Both the position numbers and the translations under genes were made by a program. 64,000 nucleotides of DNA, from the NCBI GenBank assembly GCA_016192135.1, contig JACPUR010000017.1, positions 1 through 64,000 of the forward strand. Reading direction: 5' to 3'. This DNA is from Candidatus Tectomicrobia bacterium. Its GTDB lineage: Bacteria; UBA8248. The notes under the pieces were generated by a model. That model was given only the letters and a program-made list of their open reading frames with translations. It was not told the DNA's origin and searched no databases. Positions 62,374 through 64,000 of the stretch are shown piece by piece. How positions within the stretch are numbered: the first letter of the stretch is position 1; each line of letters starts with the position of its first letter.

Positions 62374-63496
62374 ATGGAAGAACTCATCCGAAAGAGCCAG
62401 AAGCTGTGCGACCGCCTCCAGGCCCTCCGGGGGCGTCTTTGACCTCGACCGCCTCGAGGCCGAGCGCGCCAGACTGGACAATCTCGCCGGGTCGGCCGGC
62501 TTCTGGAACGACGCCGAGGCCGCCCAGAACGCCCTGAGGCGCCGCTCCTCCCTGACGCGCACCATCGACGCCTGGAACGCCCTCCACAAGAAGGCGAAGG
62601 ATCAGGCCGAGCTCCTCCAGCTCCTCCAGATGGAGGAGCAGCCCGACGGCGGCCTCGAGGCCGAGGTCGCCAAGGCGCTCGACGAGGCGGCCGCGGAGAC
62701 CGAACGGCTCGAGTTCCGCCTCGTGATGGACTCCGAGGAGGACGCCAAGAACGCCATCGTCTCGGTGAACGCCGGGGCGGGGGGCGTCGAGAGCCAGGAC
62801 TGGGCGGAGATGCTCCAGCGCATGTACATGCGCTGGGCCGAGAAGCGGGAGTTCGGGGCGCGGCTCATCTCCATCCTGGCGGGGGAGGAGGCGGGCATCA
62901 AGAACGCCACCTTCATCGTCGAGGGCGAGTACGCCTACGGCTACCTCCGCGCGGAGGTGGGGGTGCACCGCCTGGTCCGCATCTCGCCCTTCGACGCGAG
63001 CGCCCGGCGGCACACCTCGTTCGCCTCGGTGGACGTCACCCCCGAGGTGGACGACGACGTGGAGATCGAGATCAACGAGAGCGATCTCAGGGTGGACGTC
63101 TACCGCAGCTCCGGCGCGGGCGGCCAGCACGTGAACACCACGGACTCCGCCGTGCGCATCACCCACCTGCCGACGAACATCGTGGTCACGTGCCAGAACG
63201 AGCGGAGCCAGCACAAGAACCGCGCCACCGCCATGAAGCTCCTCCGCGCCCAGCTCCACGAGGCGGAGCGGCGCAAGCGCGAGGAAGAGAAGGAGGCGCA
63301 GCACGCGCTCAAGAAGACCATCGCCTTCGGCAGCCAGATACGCTCCTACGTCCTCCACCCCTACCAGATGGTGAAGGACCACCGGACGGACGTGGAAACC
63401 TCCAACGTGACCGCCGTCCTGGACGGCGGGATCGATCCGTTCATCGACGCCTACCTGCTCTCCCTCCTCGAGGCCAGGGCCGAGGCGCGGAAATAG
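62374..63496 (+). CDS. prfB: Peptide chain release factor 2 (programmed +1 frameshift)
   Basis: RF2 ends translation at UGA and UAA. Twenty-two codons from ATG lead to CTT-TGA; a +1 shift continues at GAC (62441) for 351 codons, giving 373 residues. SPF (204-206), which reads the stop codon, and GGQ (249-251), which triggers hydrolysis, fall almost exactly at the Escherichia coli RF2 positions. The split is the classic autoregulatory frameshift, not a sequencing error. The ribosome site AGAGGAAGGA is strong. Confidence 0.97.
62428..62443 (+). promoter_or_regulatory. RF2 autoregulatory frameshift site
   Basis: CGGGGGCGTCTTTGAC: an internal ribosome-site-like GGGGG, then slippery CTT, the in-frame stop TGA (62440-62442) and C. 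When RF2 is scarce the ribosome pauses at UGA and slips one base forward, making full-length RF2. The Escherichia coli site has the same layout, with AGGGGG and CUUUGAC. Confidence 0.95.
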
Positions 63497-63510
63497 CCGG
63501 AAAGGAACCG

Positions 63511-64000
63511 ATGGCAGGCCCCTCACCCGACCAGGAGCCCAAGGACTCCTCCGCGGACCCCGCCGAGGAGAACGCCCTCGTCGCCCAGCGCCGGCGCAAG
63601 CTGGAAGCCCTCCGGGCGGCGGGGGAGAACCCCTTCCCCAACCGCTTCCGCACCACCCACCGCATCGGGGACATCGTCGAGGCCTACGGCCCGCTCGGCG
63701 AAGCGGCGCTCGCCCCGGCGAAGGAGGGGCGCTTCGCCGTCGCGGGCCGCCTCATGGGCAAGCGCCTGCAGGGGAAGGTCGTCTTCATGGACCTGCGCGA
63801 CGGTTCGGGCCGCATCCAGCTCTTCCTCCGCCAGAACGACCTGGGCGAGGAGTCCTTCGCCCGCGCCAAGGAGCTGGACGTGGGAGACATCGTGGGAGCC
63901 GAGGGAGGCGTTTTCCGCACCAAGACGGGGGAGCTCTCCATCTGGGTGCGCGCCTTCTCGCTCCTCACGAAGAGCCTCAGGCCCCTGCCCGAGAAGTGGC
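63511..64000 (+). CDS. lysS: Lysyl-tRNA synthetase, class II, N-terminal part (partial)
   Basis: The window ends after 163 residues. The visible part is the anticodon-binding OB fold of class II LysRS: RRRKLEALRAAGENPFPNRF leads in, then FAVAGRLMGKRLQGKVVFMD and LRDGSGRIQLFLRQND, and VGDIVGAEGGVFRTKTGELS. An acidic, poorly conserved stretch of about 20 residues precedes this. ATG start after GGAAAGGAACCG, 14 bases behind prfB; prfB-lysS is a common pair. The catalytic domain is outside the window. Confidence 0.95.
   Translation, partial: MAGPSPDQEPKDSSADPAEENALVAQRRRKLEALRAAGENPFPNRFRTTHRIGDIVEAYGPLGEAALAPAKEGRFAVAGRLMGKRLQGKVVFMDLRDGSGRIQLFLRQNDLGEESFARAKELDVGDIVGAEGGVFRTKTGELSIWVRAFSLLTKSLRPLPEKW

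Noticed and set aside
62374-62442. Frameshift in prfB as a sequencing error or pseudogene
   Set aside because: The stop lies in the well-known programmed frameshift context, and the shifted product is complete with SPF and GGQ at the expected positions.

Overview
The window is about 64 kb of strongly G+C-rich, densely packed bacterial chromosome. No phage, insertion sequence, CRISPR array, tRNA or rRNA was found. Apolipoprotein N-acyltransferase, a lipobox-bearing M23 endopeptidase and a bifunctional penicillin-binding protein point to a diderm (Gram-negative type) cell. Ribosomal proteins S14, S4, L36 and L32 and adenylate kinase are all cysteine-rich, zinc-type forms. GTG and TTG starts are common and many genes overlap by 4 bases (ATGA or GTGA). 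Together with abundant short intergenic palindromes this fits an uncultivated high-G+C lineage (for example near Desulfobacterota, Methylomirabilota or Tectomicrobia). That placement is a guess from general character; no phylogeny was run.

Bases 1-15670 hold the end of tuf and then the complete, uninterrupted S10, spc and alpha ribosomal operons: rpsJ to rpsQ, rplN to secY, adk-map-infA, and rpmJ to rplQ with rpoA. They close with a textbook intrinsic terminator. A hotdog thioesterase and alanine dehydrogenase follow.

Bases 17415-31103 are mostly on the minus strand. They encode a complete sodium-pumping methylmalonyl-CoA decarboxylase (alpha, gamma, biotin carrier and beta subunits) with a CaiB-type CoA-transferase downstream, HMG-CoA lyase, an alpha/beta hydrolase, a GH15 glucohydrolase paired with a glucose dehydrogenase-like enzyme, a purine permease overlapping a hypoxanthine phosphoribosyltransferase, an iron alcohol dehydrogenase and a MocA-like nucleotidyltransferase. 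From a divergent promoter pair at about 31.15-31.22 kb, a plus-strand operon runs: SDR, metal-dependent cyclase, zinc alcohol dehydrogenase, sulfite-oxidase-like molybdoenzyme and flavin reductase, then a HAD phosphatase, a glutamine amidotransferase and a CinA-like protein.

Bases 38-52.6 kb carry an M23 lipoprotein, gamma carbonic anhydrase and an exopolyphosphatase. Next comes the fatty acid and phospholipid cluster yceD-rpmF-plsX-fabH-fabD-acpP-fabF (fabG is missing from its usual place), followed by rnc, smc and ftsY. Bases 53.2-64 kb hold mrcA, an HNH nuclease, uvrB, uvrC, lnt, prfB with its programmed +1 frameshift, and the start of lysS.

The most unusual non-coding structures are three clusters of 10-bp-phased repeats between the convergent genes ftsY and mrcA, a family of paired GTAGGGGCG hairpin elements in several intergenic regions, and a long acpP leader carrying a possible leaderless upstream ORF whose stop overlaps the acpP start. 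No unmistakably new protein system was seen. The best candidates for unexplored biology are the repeat arrays, the acpP leader and the SDR/cyclase/molybdoenzyme operon.
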